In this document: in pieces, positions 1-9,981 of the stretch
How positions within the stretch are numbered: the stretch's first letter is position 1
Layout: each line of letters starts with the position of its first letter
Assembly: GCF_031178445.1 (NCBI RefSeq)
Contig: NZ_JAPSIY010000001.1
Span: forward strand, 186,001 to 250,000
Direction of reading: 5' to 3'
DNA length: 64,000 nucleotides
Source: Microbacterium sp.
Lineage (GTDB): Bacteria; Actinomycetota; Actinomycetes; Actinomycetales; Microbacteriaceae
Program-made: the position numbers and the translations under genes
The notes under the pieces: generated by a model
The model's input: the letters and a program-made list of their open reading frames with translations, nothing else
Told to the model about the DNA's origin: nothing
The model's database searches: none

Positions 1-1272
<1,272 letters not shown>

Positions 1273-1281
1273 TCAAACAAA

Positions 1282-1302
1282 GTTGAGTCCTGTTGACTCA
1301 GG
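1282..1302. promoter_or_regulatory. HAIR (HspR operator), copy 2
   Basis: TTGAGT-N7-ACTCAG is a second close match to the HspR operator, centred about 53 bp (roughly five helical turns) from copy 1. A pair of HAIR sites in front of dnaK is the usual actinobacterial arrangement for HspR autoregulation of the dnaK operon. Confidence 0.85.
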
Positions 1303-1504
1303 TTTGGATGCCGCGACTTGTGGGTACTCGGTGCTCGCGCGTCACCCGGGACAGGGGCTTCACCCGCAGCAGGACGGATGCGGCCGCATCGTCCTGTTCT
1401 CGGCGAACAGCCTGTTCTGGGTGCGCCCGCTCCCCGAGGTGTCGACGCGATCCCGCCGAGGTGCGCGCAGCATCCCGGGCACGCGCACGGCTTACGCTGG
1501 CAGC

Positions 1505-2197
1505 ATGATCCGCCCCGCGCTGCTCGCCGTGTCGCACGGCACCGCCGACGTCGACGGCGCCCGCGCGATCGCGGGGCTCGTCGAGCGCGTGGCCAGGGCC
1601 CTGCCCGACGTCGCGGTGCACGGGGCTTTCGTCGACGTGCAGCAGCCGGATGCGGCGAGCGCCCTCGCTGACATAGACGGCCCGGTGGTGATCGTGCCCC
1701 TGCTGCTGTCGAGCGGCTTCCACGTGCACCACGACCTGCACGGCGTCGCCGCCGCGCGCACGGATGCGGTGGTGGCCGATCCGATGGGCCCTGACCCTCT
1801 TCTCGCCGATGTGCTCGCGACCCGGCTCGACGGTCTCGACCGGGACGGCGCTCCGGTGATCCTCGCGGTGGCCGGGTCGCGCGACGAGCGCTCGGTGCCG
1901 GATGCCGAGGGCATGGCCTCTCTCCTTCGCGAGCGGATCGATCGCCCGGTCGAACTCGCCTATCTCGCGGCCCGCCGGCCCGATCTGCCGACCGCGCTCG
2001 AGGGGACGCCGGATGCCGTGGTGGCGACTTATCTGCTCGCCCGGGGCTACTTCTTCGACCTGGCGGCGCGTCTGAGCGGCGAACATGCGCTCACCCCTCC
2101 CCTGCTCGACGATCTGCTCGATGACGACGGCATCCCGTCCGCGCTCGTCGACCTCGTCATCGGTCGCTACTTGGCGGCCGACTCTCCCCTGAGCTGA
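1505..2197 (+). CDS. Sirohydrochlorin chelatase-like protein (CbiX/SirB family)
   Basis: The 230-residue protein opens with the family hallmark LAVSHGT (the metal-coordinating His) and continues with repeated chelatase-type alpha/beta segments (PDVAVHGAFVDVQQP, VVIVPLLLSSGFHVHHDL). The family inserts Fe2+ (or Co2+) into sirohydrochlorin. Next to sulfite reductase and cobA, the likely job is the last step of siroheme synthesis. The ATG at 1505 is preferred: a -10-like TACGCT lies only 6 nt upstream and there is no Shine-Dalgarno, so the mRNA is probably leaderless. It is separated from sir by 180 bp and may be its own transcript. Cobalt or nickel specificity cannot be excluded. Confidence 0.85.
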   Translation: MIRPALLAVSHGTADVDGARAIAGLVERVARALPDVAVHGAFVDVQQPDAASALADIDGPVVIVPLLLSSGFHVHHDLHGVAAARTDAVVADPMGPDPLLADVLATRLDGLDRDGAPVILAVAGSRDERSVPDAEGMASLLRERIDRPVELAYLAARRPDLPTALEGTPDAVVATYLLARGYFFDLAARLSGEHALTPPLLDDLLDDDGIPSALVDLVIGRYLAADSPLS

Positions 2198-2270
2198 CAC
2201 CGCGCCGGCAGCATCCGGGCCCTGATGCACAACACCGGCGATCCGGCCACCCCCTCAGCGTCACATTTCG

Positions 2271-2282
2271 CGTCACGTGACG
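2271..2282. promoter_or_regulatory. 12-bp perfect palindrome upstream of the sulfate-reduction operon
   Basis: CGTCACGTGACG is a perfect palindrome about 100 bp before the sir start codon. A TTGACC box (2297-2302) follows and could be a -35 element. The site is well placed for a transcription factor controlling the whole sir-cysHDN operon, but I cannot name the regulator. This is inference from symmetry and position only. Confidence 0.4.
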
Positions 2283-2377
2283 TTGTGTTTCGCCCGTTGA
2301 CCTTCCGTGTCATGAAGGGTTCTTGAACGGCGTCCAGCTCCGTACGTTGATGGCCAGCCATTCATCAAGGGGGCTCG

Positions 2378-4096
2378 ATGACCATCCAGCAGCCGACGAC
2401 CATCCGCGGCGCACGTACGCGCACCGGTCGCGCACCGACGAAACCGCACGGCCAGTGGGCCGTCGACGGCAACGAGCCGCTGAACGCGAACGAGGAGTTC
2501 AAGCTCGCCGGCCCCGGGCTCGACGTGCGCGAACGCATCGAGACGGTCTACGCGCAGGGTGGATTCGCCTCTATCGATCCGACCGACCTGCACGGCCGCT
2601 TCCGCTGGTGGGGGCTGTACACGCAGCGCCGCCCGGGCATCGACGGCGGGCGCACCGCACAGCTCGAGCCGCACGAGCTCGAGGACGAGTACTTCATGCT
2701 GCGGGTGCGCATCGACGGCGGCCAGCTCACCACGCATCAGCTGCGCGTGATCGGGCAGATCTCCTCTGAGTTCGCCCGTGACACCGCCGACCTCACCGAC
2801 CGTCAGAACGTGCAGCTGCACTGGGTGCGCGTCGAGGACGTGCCCGAGATCTGGCGCCGGCTCGAAGGGGTGGGCCTGAGCACCACAGAGGCCTGCGGCG
2901 ACGTGCCGCGCGTGATCCTCGGCTCGCCGGTGGCTGGCATCGCCGCCGACGAACTGCTGGACCCCACGCCGCAGATCCAGCAGATCGCCGAGCGCTTCAT
3001 CGGCGATCCGACGCTGGCGAACCTGCCGCGCAAGTACAAGACCGCGATCACCGGGCACCCCAGCCAGGACGTCGTGCACGAGATCAACGACTGCGCGTTC
3101 GTCGCCGTCGAGCATCCGCAGCTCGGCATCGGCTATGACCTCTGGGTGGGCGGGGCACTGTCGGTGGTTCCCCGTCTGGGCGAGCGCCTCGGCACCTTCG
3201 TCGCGCCGGAACGGGTGGCCGAGGTGTGGCACGGCGTGACGCAGATCTTCCGCGAGTACGGCTACCGACGCCTGCGCAACAAGGCGCGCCTGAAGTTCCT
3301 GCTGGCCGACTGGGGTGTCGCGAAGTTCCGCGAGGTGCTCGAGACGGAGTACCTCGACAGCCCGCTGCCCGACGGCCCTGCCGCGCCAAAGCCCACCGCT
3401 CTCGGTGACCACGTCGGGGTGCATGAGCAGAAGGACGGCCGGTTCTACGTCGGTGCGGCGCCCCTGGTCGGCCGCGTCTCGGGCCGCACCCTCACCGCGC
3501 TCGCCGATCTCGCCGAGGCGCACGGCTCATACCGCATCCGCACGACGCCGTACCAGAAGATCATCGTGCTCGACGTCCCGGAGGCGGACGTCGAGGGACT
3601 CATCTCCGGCCTCGACGCGATCGGGCTGTCGGCCAGACCGAGCCTGTTCCGCCGCGGCACCATCGCCTGCACCGGCATCGAGTTCTGCAAACTCGCGATC
3701 GTCGAGACAAAGGCGAACGCCGCGGCCGCGATCGCGAAGCTCGAAGAGCGCCTCGGCGAGCTCGAGCCGGAGATCGGCCGCCCGATCACGCTGCACGTGA
3801 ACGGATGCCCCAACTCGTGCGCCCGCATCCAGACCGCCGACATCGGGCTGAAGGGCCAGCTCGTGCAGATCGACGGCGAACAGGTGCCCGGCTACCAGGT
3901 GCACCTCGGCGGCGGACTCGCAAGCCCCGACCGCGAGGAGGCCGGGCTTGGGCGCACGGTGCGCGGCCTGAAGGTGCCCGCCGACGGCATCGCCGACTAT
4001 GCCGAACGCGTCATCCGGCGCTATCTCGCCGACCGCGAGGACGGCGAGACCTTCGCGCAGTGGGCGCACCGGGCCGATGAGGAGGCGCTGCAGTGA
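2378..4096 (+). CDS. sir: Assimilatory sulfite reductase (ferredoxin), siroheme/4Fe-4S
   Basis: This 572-residue enzyme reduces sulfite to sulfide with six electrons in the cytosol, using siroheme coupled to a 4Fe-4S cluster. It shows two nitrite/sulfite-reductase half-domain repeats. The cluster-binding motif is C-X5-C near residues 431 and 437 (ACTGIEFC) and C-X3-C near 477 and 481 (NGCPNSC). The RRLRNKARLKFLL stretch supplies basic siroheme or sulfite contacts. The length fits the mycobacterial SirA/NirA type. The ATG follows an AAGGGGG ribosome binding site. Its stop overlaps the cysH start (GTGA), and fdxA and fprA downstream are probable electron donors. A nitrite reductase role is possible by family, but the cysHDN neighbours argue for sulfite. 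Confidence 0.93.
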   Translation: MTIQQPTTIRGARTRTGRAPTKPHGQWAVDGNEPLNANEEFKLAGPGLDVRERIETVYAQGGFASIDPTDLHGRFRWWGLYTQRRPGIDGGRTAQLEPHELEDEYFMLRVRIDGGQLTTHQLRVIGQISSEFARDTADLTDRQNVQLHWVRVEDVPEIWRRLEGVGLSTTEACGDVPRVILGSPVAGIAADELLDPTPQIQQIAERFIGDPTLANLPRKYKTAITGHPSQDVVHEINDCAFVAVEHPQLGIGYDLWVGGALSVVPRLGERLGTFVAPERVAEVWHGVTQIFREYGYRRLRNKARLKFLLADWGVAKFREVLETEYLDSPLPDGPAAPKPTALGDHVGVHEQKDGRFYVGAAPLVGRVSGRTLTALADLAEAHGSYRIRTTPYQKIIVLDVPEADVEGLISGLDAIGLSARPSLFRRGTIACTGIEFCKLAIVETKANAAAAIAKLEERLGELEPEIGRPITLHVNGCPNSCARIQTADIGLKGQLVQIDGEQVPGYQVHLGGGLASPDREEAGLGRTVRGLKVPADGIADYAERVIRRYLADREDGETFAQWAHRADEEALQ

Positions 4097-4833
4097 GCAC
4101 CGAGGTCGGCATCCGTCCCGCGCGCCGCTCGGCCGACGAGTTGCGCGCTCTCGCGGAGCGCGGCGCGGCGGAGCTGCGCAGCGGACAGCTCGACGAGGCC
4201 ACGCCGGCCGAAGTCGTCGCCTGGGTCGCCGAGAACTTCGCCGTCTCGCAGGCCGCCGTGGCCTGCTCGATGGCGGATGCCGCACTCCCGCATCTGGTGG
4301 CAGAGGCCCTTCCGGGCGTGCACGTGCTGTTCCTCGACACCGGCTACCACTTCGCCGAGACGACCTTCACGCGCAACGAGGTGGCCGAGCGCCTCGATGT
4401 GCACATCGTCGACGTGCGACCCGCACAGACCGTACGGGAGCAGGATGCCGAGTTCGGGCCCGATCTGTTCACCCGCGATCCTGGCCTGTGCTGCGCGCGC
4501 CGCAAGGTCGAACCCCTGCAGCGGACGCTGGGCGGCTACGAGGTGTGGTTCACCGGCGTCCGCCGCGATGAGAGCCCGACTAGGGCCGGCACGCCCCTTA
4601 TCACCTGGGACGAGCGCAACGGCCTCGTGAAGGTGAACCCTGTCGCGGCCTGGAGCTTCGACGACCTCATCGACTACGCCGGCGCGCACGACGTGCCGGT
4701 GAACCCCCTCGTCTCGAACGGCTATCCGTCGATCGGCTGCGCGCCGTGCACGAAGCCCGTCGCCCCCGGAGACGACCCCAGGTCCGGCCGCTGGGCGGGA
4801 CTCGCGAAGACAGAATGCGGGCTGCACGTATGA
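4093..4833 (+). CDS. cysH: Adenylylsulfate (APS) reductase, thioredoxin-dependent, Fe-S type
   Basis: It reduces activated sulfate to sulfite. The 246-residue protein has the PP-loop fold and the LFLDTGYHFAET motif. Two cysteine pairs, CC near residue 132 and C-X2-C near residue 216, are followed by the C-terminal catalytic ECGLH. The CC...C-X2-C set binds a 4Fe-4S cluster and marks the bacterial APS-reducing branch rather than the cluster-free PAPS reductase of enteric bacteria. No cysC (APS kinase) is seen nearby, in line with direct APS use. The GTG start at 4093 overlaps the sir stop and its own stop overlaps the cysD ATG, so translation is coupled. Confidence 0.93.
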   Translation: MSTEVGIRPARRSADELRALAERGAAELRSGQLDEATPAEVVAWVAENFAVSQAAVACSMADAALPHLVAEALPGVHVLFLDTGYHFAETTFTRNEVAERLDVHIVDVRPAQTVREQDAEFGPDLFTRDPGLCCARRKVEPLQRTLGGYEVWFTGVRRDESPTRAGTPLITWDERNGLVKVNPVAAWSFDDLIDYAGAHDVPVNPLVSNGYPSIGCAPCTKPVAPGDDPRSGRWAGLAKTECGLHV

Positions 4834-5762
4834 GCACTGACATCCTCTCCGACCAGGCGGTCGCACCGGCCGCGCTGAGCACCCTCGACCTGCTCGAGGC
4901 CGAGGCGATCCACATCATCCGCGAGGTGGTCGCCGAGTTCGAGCGGCCCGTGCTGCTGTTCTCGGGCGGCAAGGATTCGGTGGTCGTGCTGCATCTGGCC
5001 GCCAAGGCGTTCGCGCCCGGTCGTGTGCCGTTCCCCGTGCTGCACGTCGACACCGGCCACAACTTCCCCGAGGTCATCGCGTTCCGCGATGAGACCGTCG
5101 CGCGACGCGGCATCGACCTCGAGGTGGCGAGTGTGCAGTCATACATCGACGACGGCCGCCTCGCCGAGCGTCCCGACGGCACCCGCAACCCGCTGCAGAC
5201 CCAGCCGCTGCTCGACGCGATCGCCGCAGGCCGCCACGACGCCGTGTTCGGGGGCGCCCGCCGCGACGAGGACAAGGCGCGCGCCAAGGAGCGCATCATC
5301 TCGCTGCGCGACGAGTTCGGGCAGTGGGATCCCCGCAACCAGCGACCGGAGCTCTGGAGCCTGTACAACGGGCGGCATCTGCCCGGGCAGCACGTTCGGG
5401 CGTTCCCGATCTCGAACTGGACCGAGTTGGACGTGTGGCGCTACATCGAGCGCGAGGACATCGCGCTGCCGCCGCTGTACTATGCGCACGAGCGCGAGGT
5501 GTTCCGCCGCGACGGCATGTGGTGGGCGGTGGGCGAGTTCTCGCAGCCTCAGTCCGGCGAGGAGGTGGTGCGTCGCACGGTGCGCTACCGCACCGTGGGC
5601 GACATGAGCTGCACGGGGGCGGTGGAGTCGGATGCCGCCGGTACGGCGGCCGTCGTCGCGGAGGTCGCCCGCTCGACCCTCACCGAGCGCGGGGCCACCA
5701 GGGCGGACGACCGCATCAGCGAGGCCGCCATGGAGGACCGCAAGAAGGACGGATACTTCTGA
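4830..5762 (+). CDS. cysD: Sulfate adenylyltransferase subunit 2
   Basis: CysD is the adenylyl-transferring subunit of the heterodimeric ATP sulfurylase, making APS from ATP and sulfate with CysN. The 310-residue protein carries the PP-loop SGGKDS near residue 45, followed by LHVDTGHNFPEV and the conserved C-terminal RKKDGYF. The ATG at 4830 overlaps the cysH stop (ATGA). An in-frame upstream ATG exists inside cysH, but the overlapping start gives the normal family length. The stop overlaps the cysN ATG by one base (TGATG). Confidence 0.95.
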   Translation: MSTDILSDQAVAPAALSTLDLLEAEAIHIIREVVAEFERPVLLFSGGKDSVVVLHLAAKAFAPGRVPFPVLHVDTGHNFPEVIAFRDETVARRGIDLEVASVQSYIDDGRLAERPDGTRNPLQTQPLLDAIAAGRHDAVFGGARRDEDKARAKERIISLRDEFGQWDPRNQRPELWSLYNGRHLPGQHVRAFPISNWTELDVWRYIEREDIALPPLYYAHEREVFRRDGMWWAVGEFSQPQSGEEVVRRTVRYRTVGDMSCTGAVESDAAGTAAVVAEVARSTLTERGATRADDRISEAAMEDRKKDGYF

Positions 5763-7081
5763 TGAGCACCACCGCACCGACAGCTCCGACCACGCTGTTC
5801 CGCTTCGCGACGGCCGGCTCGGTCGACGACGGCAAGTCGACACTGGTCGGCCGCCTCCTGCACGACGCCAAGGCGATCCTCGCCGACCAGCTCGACCAGG
5901 TCGCCGCGACCTCGCGCGCCCGCGGCTTCGCGCACGGCGCCTTCGACTTCGCGCTGCTCACCGACGGCCTGCGCGCCGAACGCGAGCAGGGCATCACGAT
6001 CGACGTCGCCTACCGCTACTTCGCCACCGGCAGGCGCAGCTTCATCCTCGCCGACTGCCCTGGCCACGTGCAGTACACGCGCAACATGGTCACCGGCGCC
6101 GCGACCGCCGACGCGGTGATCGTGCTGGTCGACGCCCGCAAGGGCGTGGTGGAGCAGACCAGGCGGCACCTGGCCGTCGCGTCGCTGCTTCGCGTGGAGC
6201 ACGTGATCGTCGCGGTGAACAAGATCGATCTGATCGGCTTCGACGAGCAGCGCTTCGTCGAGATCGAGTTGGAGGCGCTGCGCGTCGCCGACGAGCTGGG
6301 CATCAGCGCCGTGCGAGTGCTGCCGGTCTCGGCCCTGGAAGGCGACAACATCGTGGAGCGTTCCGGGCGCACGCCCTGGTACGCCGGCGAGACCCTGTTC
6401 GAGCTGCTCGAGACGCTGCCCGCCCGCACCGACGCCGACGAGCCGCTGCGCCTGCCCGTGCAGCTGGTGCTGCGTCCGCAGGGCGGTCTCTCGCCCGAGA
6501 TCCCGGCGGACGAGGCCGAACGGCTGCGCGACTTCCGCGGCTTCGCGGGCCGCATCGCCGCCGGAAGGGTGTCGGTCGGCGATAAGGTGCAGGTGCTGCC
6601 GGGAGGCCGCGCGACCGAGGTGACCGGCGTGCACGTCGCGGGAGCGGATGCCGGGCATGCCGGCGCGCGCCAGTCGGTGACGATCACCCTCGCTGACGAG
6701 GTGGATGCCGCGCGCGGCGCGCTGATCGTCGCAGACGGATCGGCGCCTCCGCCGCGGCGAGAGGCCGTGGTCGAGGTGTTCCAGCTCGACCCGCGGCGCA
6801 CCGTGCCCGGCGCGCGCGTGCTGATCAAGCACGGCACGGCCACCGTGCAAGCCGTGGTCGCCGAGCTGCTCTCCCGTCGCGACCTGGAGACCCTCGGGCA
6901 CACCGACCTCACCGCCGTCGATGCGCCCTCGCTCGCCGAGAACGAGATCGGCCGGGTACGACTGCGGCTGGCTGCGGAGCTGCCGCTCGAACGCTACGCG
7001 AGCAGCCGCGAGGGCGGTTCGCTGCTGCTCATCCATCCGGCCGATGGCGCCACCCTCGCCGCCGCGACCGTCATCGACTGA
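5762..7081 (+). CDS. cysN: Sulfate adenylyltransferase subunit 1 (GTPase)
   Basis: CysN is the regulatory GTPase of ATP sulfurylase. GTP hydrolysis drives the otherwise unfavourable formation of APS by CysD. The 439-residue protein has elongation-factor-type motifs: G1 GSVDDGKST (residues 19-27), switch-II DCPGH, and NKID. An EF-Tu-like beta-barrel domain follows. There is no fused APS kinase (CysC) domain: the protein ends after the barrel, unlike the CysNC fusion of mycobacteria. An 81-bp gap separates it from the transporter genes, the largest gap inside the cluster. Confidence 0.95.
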   Translation: MSTTAPTAPTTLFRFATAGSVDDGKSTLVGRLLHDAKAILADQLDQVAATSRARGFAHGAFDFALLTDGLRAEREQGITIDVAYRYFATGRRSFILADCPGHVQYTRNMVTGAATADAVIVLVDARKGVVEQTRRHLAVASLLRVEHVIVAVNKIDLIGFDEQRFVEIELEALRVADELGISAVRVLPVSALEGDNIVERSGRTPWYAGETLFELLETLPARTDADEPLRLPVQLVLRPQGGLSPEIPADEAERLRDFRGFAGRIAAGRVSVGDKVQVLPGGRATEVTGVHVAGADAGHAGARQSVTITLADEVDAARGALIVADGSAPPPRREAVVEVFQLDPRRTVPGARVLIKHGTATVQAVVAELLSRRDLETLGHTDLTAVDAPSLAENEIGRVRLRLAAELPLERYASSREGGSLLLIHPADGATLAAATVID

Positions 7082-7161
7082 ACCCGCATCGACGTCTGCA
7101 TCCCGCACACCGAACACACACGACCGACAACCGCACGAGCGACGCTGAAGGAGGCGAATCC

Positions 7162-8235
7162 GTGAAGATCACCCGCAGGAACCCGACATTCACCGCACTG
7201 GGGACCCTCGCCATGGGCCTCACCGCATGCGCACTGGCGGGCTGTGCCCCCTCGTCGGCACAGGCTGGCGCCGAAGAAGTCTCCGAGGTGCGCCTCGGCT
7301 ACTTCGCCAACGTCACGCACGCGCCGGCGCTGGTCGGCTTGACGGAAGGACTGTTCGAGGACTCGCTGGGCGATCTGGAACTGCAGACCGAGGCGTTCAA
7401 CGCGGGCCCCGCCGCGATCGAGGCGCTTTCGGCCGGAGCGATCGACGCGACGTACATCGGCCCGAACCCGGCGATCAACACGTTCATACAGTCCGGCGGT
7501 GCGTCGGCGCGGATCATCGCCGGTGCGACGTCGGGGGGCGCCGCGCTCGTCGTGCGCGACGGCATCGACTCCCCCGACGACCTCTCGGGAGCGAACATCG
7601 CGAGCCCGCAGCTCGGCAACACCCAGGATGTGGCACTGCGCAGCTGGCTGGCCGGCGAGGGTTTCGAGACGTCGACCTCCGGAGGCGGTGACGTCACGGT
7701 GACACCGACCGAGAACGCCCAGATCCTGGCTCTCTTCCAGAAGGGGCAGCTCGACGGCGCATGGGTCCCTGACCCCTGGGCATCGCGCCTGGTGCTCGAG
7801 GCCGACGCTCACGTGCTGGTCGACGAGGCTGAGCTGTGGCCGGACGGAGAGTTCCCGACCACCGTCCTGCTCGTGCGAGCGGACTTCGCCGAGGCGCATC
7901 CGGAGGTCGTCGAGCGCCTGCTCGAGGGGCACGTCGCGTCGGTCACCTGGCTCGACGAGCACGCGGCGCAGGCTCCCGGAGTCATCAACGACGCCCTCGA
8001 GGATTCCACGGGCAAGCGACTCTCCGACGACGTGCTCGCCCGCGCTCTCGAGAACGTGACCTTCTCGGTCGACCCGCACGCGGCCGCCTTCACGACCCTC
8101 GTCGAGAACGGCCTGGAAGCGGGCACGCAGAAGGAAGGTTCCATCGACGGGCTGTTCGACCTGCGCGCGCTGAACGGGCTGCTGCGCCAGGACGGCGCCC
8201 AGCCCGTCTCGGCCGCAGGCCTCGGGGAGCAGTGA
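7162..8235 (+). CDS. Sulfonate/taurine-type ABC transporter substrate-binding lipoprotein
   Basis: This 357-residue SsuA/TauA/NMT1-family protein has a lipoprotein signal peptide with lipobox LAGC (acylated Cys near residue 28) and a periplasmic-binding fold (VRLGYFANVTHAPALVGL...). It captures small sulfur anions or sulfonates outside the membrane and delivers them to the SsuBC-like pair downstream. The GTG start follows a clear AAGGAGG. The stop overlaps the next ATG (TGATG). Position in the sulfate-reduction operon suggests a sulfur ligand; no desulfonating monooxygenase (SsuD/TauD) is nearby, so the ligand is uncertain. Confidence 0.85.
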   Translation: MKITRRNPTFTALGTLAMGLTACALAGCAPSSAQAGAEEVSEVRLGYFANVTHAPALVGLTEGLFEDSLGDLELQTEAFNAGPAAIEALSAGAIDATYIGPNPAINTFIQSGGASARIIAGATSGGAALVVRDGIDSPDDLSGANIASPQLGNTQDVALRSWLAGEGFETSTSGGGDVTVTPTENAQILALFQKGQLDGAWVPDPWASRLVLEADAHVLVDEAELWPDGEFPTTVLLVRADFAEAHPEVVERLLEGHVASVTWLDEHAAQAPGVINDALEDSTGKRLSDDVLARALENVTFSVDPHAAAFTTLVENGLEAGTQKEGSIDGLFDLRALNGLLRQDGAQPVSAAGLGEQ

Positions 8236-9071
8236 TGTCACCGCTGAAGGAGACCGCCCGCCCGCAGGTCAGCGACGCCAGACTGACCCCGAGCTTCGAC
8301 GGGGTCAGCCCGCTGCCCGGCACACGCCCCCTGGTCGCGCCCGCCGTCCGGATCTCACATGTCACCAAGCGCTACGGTGCGGGGCCGGTGGTGCTCGACG
8401 ACGTTTCGCTCGACATCGCCCCTGGCGAGTTCATATGCCTGCTCGGAGCATCCGGATGCGGCAAATCGACACTGCTGAACCTCATCGCCGGCCTCGAGCC
8501 GATCACATCCGGCGCCATCGAGACGCCGGCCGGCGGCTCGGCAGTGATGTTCCAGGAGGCCGCGCTGATGCCGTGGCTGACCGCACGGCGCAACGTCGAG
8601 CTCGCCCTGCGGCTGCGGGGCGTGCCCCGCGGCGAGCGCCGATCGGAGGCCGAGCGACTTCTGAGCACCGTGAACCTCGCGGAGGCCGCCGACCGCCGCC
8701 CGCACGAGCTCTCCGGCGGCATGCGACAGCGCGTCGCGCTGGCGCGCGCCCTCGCGCAGGACCGCTCGGTGCTGCTGATGGACGAGCCGTTCGCGGCGCT
8801 CGATGCGATCACCCGAGATCTGCTGCACGAGGAGCTCGAGCGGGTGTGGCGGGCGACCGGCCGCACGATCGTCTTCGTCACCCACAACGTGCGTGAAGCC
8901 GCCAGGCTCGGGCAGCGGGTCATCCTGCTGTCGAGCCGTCCCGGTCGCGTCGCGGGCGAGTGGCGCGTGGCGAACACCGCCGGCCGGCGCATCGAGTCAC
9001 CCGAGGTCGCCGCGCTCGCCACCGAGATCACCGCCGAGCTGCGGAAGGAGATCAGCAGAAATGCCTCATGA
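8235..9071 (+). CDS. Sulfonate-type ABC transporter ATP-binding protein
   Basis: The 278-residue ATPase belongs to the SsuB/TauB group. Walker A GASGCGKST lies near residues 69-77, the Q-loop is FQEAALMPW, the signature is LSGGMRQRVALARA, Walker B is LLMDEPF, and the H-loop is VTHN. The ATG at 8235 overlaps the upstream stop, and the gene runs 11 bp into the permease gene. A roughly 40-residue N-terminal tail precedes the ATPase fold. It energises import through the membrane partner encoded next. Confidence 0.9.
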   Translation: MSPLKETARPQVSDARLTPSFDGVSPLPGTRPLVAPAVRISHVTKRYGAGPVVLDDVSLDIAPGEFICLLGASGCGKSTLLNLIAGLEPITSGAIETPAGGSAVMFQEAALMPWLTARRNVELALRLRGVPRGERRSEAERLLSTVNLAEAADRRPHELSGGMRQRVALARALAQDRSVLLMDEPFAALDAITRDLLHEELERVWRATGRTIVFVTHNVREAARLGQRVILLSSRPGRVAGEWRVANTAGRRIESPEVAALATEITAELRKEISRNAS

Positions 9072-9981
9072 CACCGCATCCCTCGCCGACACCACACCGG
9101 CCCCGGCGAGCACCAGCGCCGATGAGCTGCACACGCTCTCGACCGGCCTCGACCGATTGCAGGCGCAGCAGGACCAGCGCCGCTCGCACCTGCGCGACGG
9201 ATTCGCCAAAGCCCTGCCGCCGGTGGTGCTGCTGGTGGTGCTGCTCGTCGCCTGGCAGCTCTACGTCGTGCTCGCACAGCCGCGCCCCGACATCGCTCCC
9301 GGGCCTCTTCAGGTCGCCGGCGCCTTCGCCGACGCGTGGGAGTCGGGCCGTCTGCAGGAGGCGGTGCTCACAAGCCTGGAGCGCGGGGTGGTCGGGTTCC
9401 TCATCGCGATCGCCGTCGGCACACCCCTCGGGCTGCTGCTGGCGGAGTGGAAGCCGTTGCGCCGCGCCGCAGGCCCGCTCATATCCGGCCTGCAGGTGCT
9501 TCCCTCGGTGGCCTGGGTGCCGGCCGCGATCATCTGGTTCGGCCTGTCGGACGCCACGGTGTACTTCGTGGTGCTGATGGGTGCGATCCCCTCGATCGTC
9601 AACGGCCTGCTGTCGGGGGTCGACCAGGTGCCGCCGCAGCTGCGGCGCGTCGGCACCGTGCTCGGCGCGAGCAGGTGGCAGCTCGCCACCTCGGTGGTGC
9701 TGCCGGCAGCACTGCCCGGGTACGTCGCCGGCCTCAAACAGGGCTGGGCATTCTCATGGCGCTCGCTGATGGCGGCCGAGATCATCGCCGTCGGCGGGTC
9801 GATCGGCTTCGGGCTGGGCTCGATGCTGCAGCAGTCCCGCGAGCTCGCCGACCTCGCCGGGGTGCTCGGCACGATCCTGCTTATCCTCGCGATCGGCATC
9901 CTCATCGAACTGCTGCTGTTCGGTCCGCTCGAGCGTCGGATGCTGCGCAGCCGCGGACTCGCGCTGGGAGGTGCACGATGA
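9061..9981 (+). CDS. Sulfonate-type ABC transporter permease
   Basis: A 306-residue inner-membrane permease of the SsuC/TauC type (BPD_transp_1) with about six membrane segments. The first is PPVVLLVVLLVAWQLYVVL near residue 60. The EAA-loop is recognisable around VGTVLGASRWQLATSVVLPAALPG, which contacts the ATPase. A charged N-terminal region of about 55 residues precedes the first helix. The ATG lies inside the end of the ATPase gene, and the stop overlaps the cobA start (ATGA). Confidence 0.9.
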   Translation: MPHDTASLADTTPAPASTSADELHTLSTGLDRLQAQQDQRRSHLRDGFAKALPPVVLLVVLLVAWQLYVVLAQPRPDIAPGPLQVAGAFADAWESGRLQEAVLTSLERGVVGFLIAIAVGTPLGLLLAEWKPLRRAAGPLISGLQVLPSVAWVPAAIIWFGLSDATVYFVVLMGAIPSIVNGLLSGVDQVPPQLRRVGTVLGASRWQLATSVVLPAALPGYVAGLKQGWAFSWRSLMAAEIIAVGGSIGFGLGSMLQQSRELADLAGVLGTILLILAIGILIELLLFGPLERRMLRSRGLALGGAR

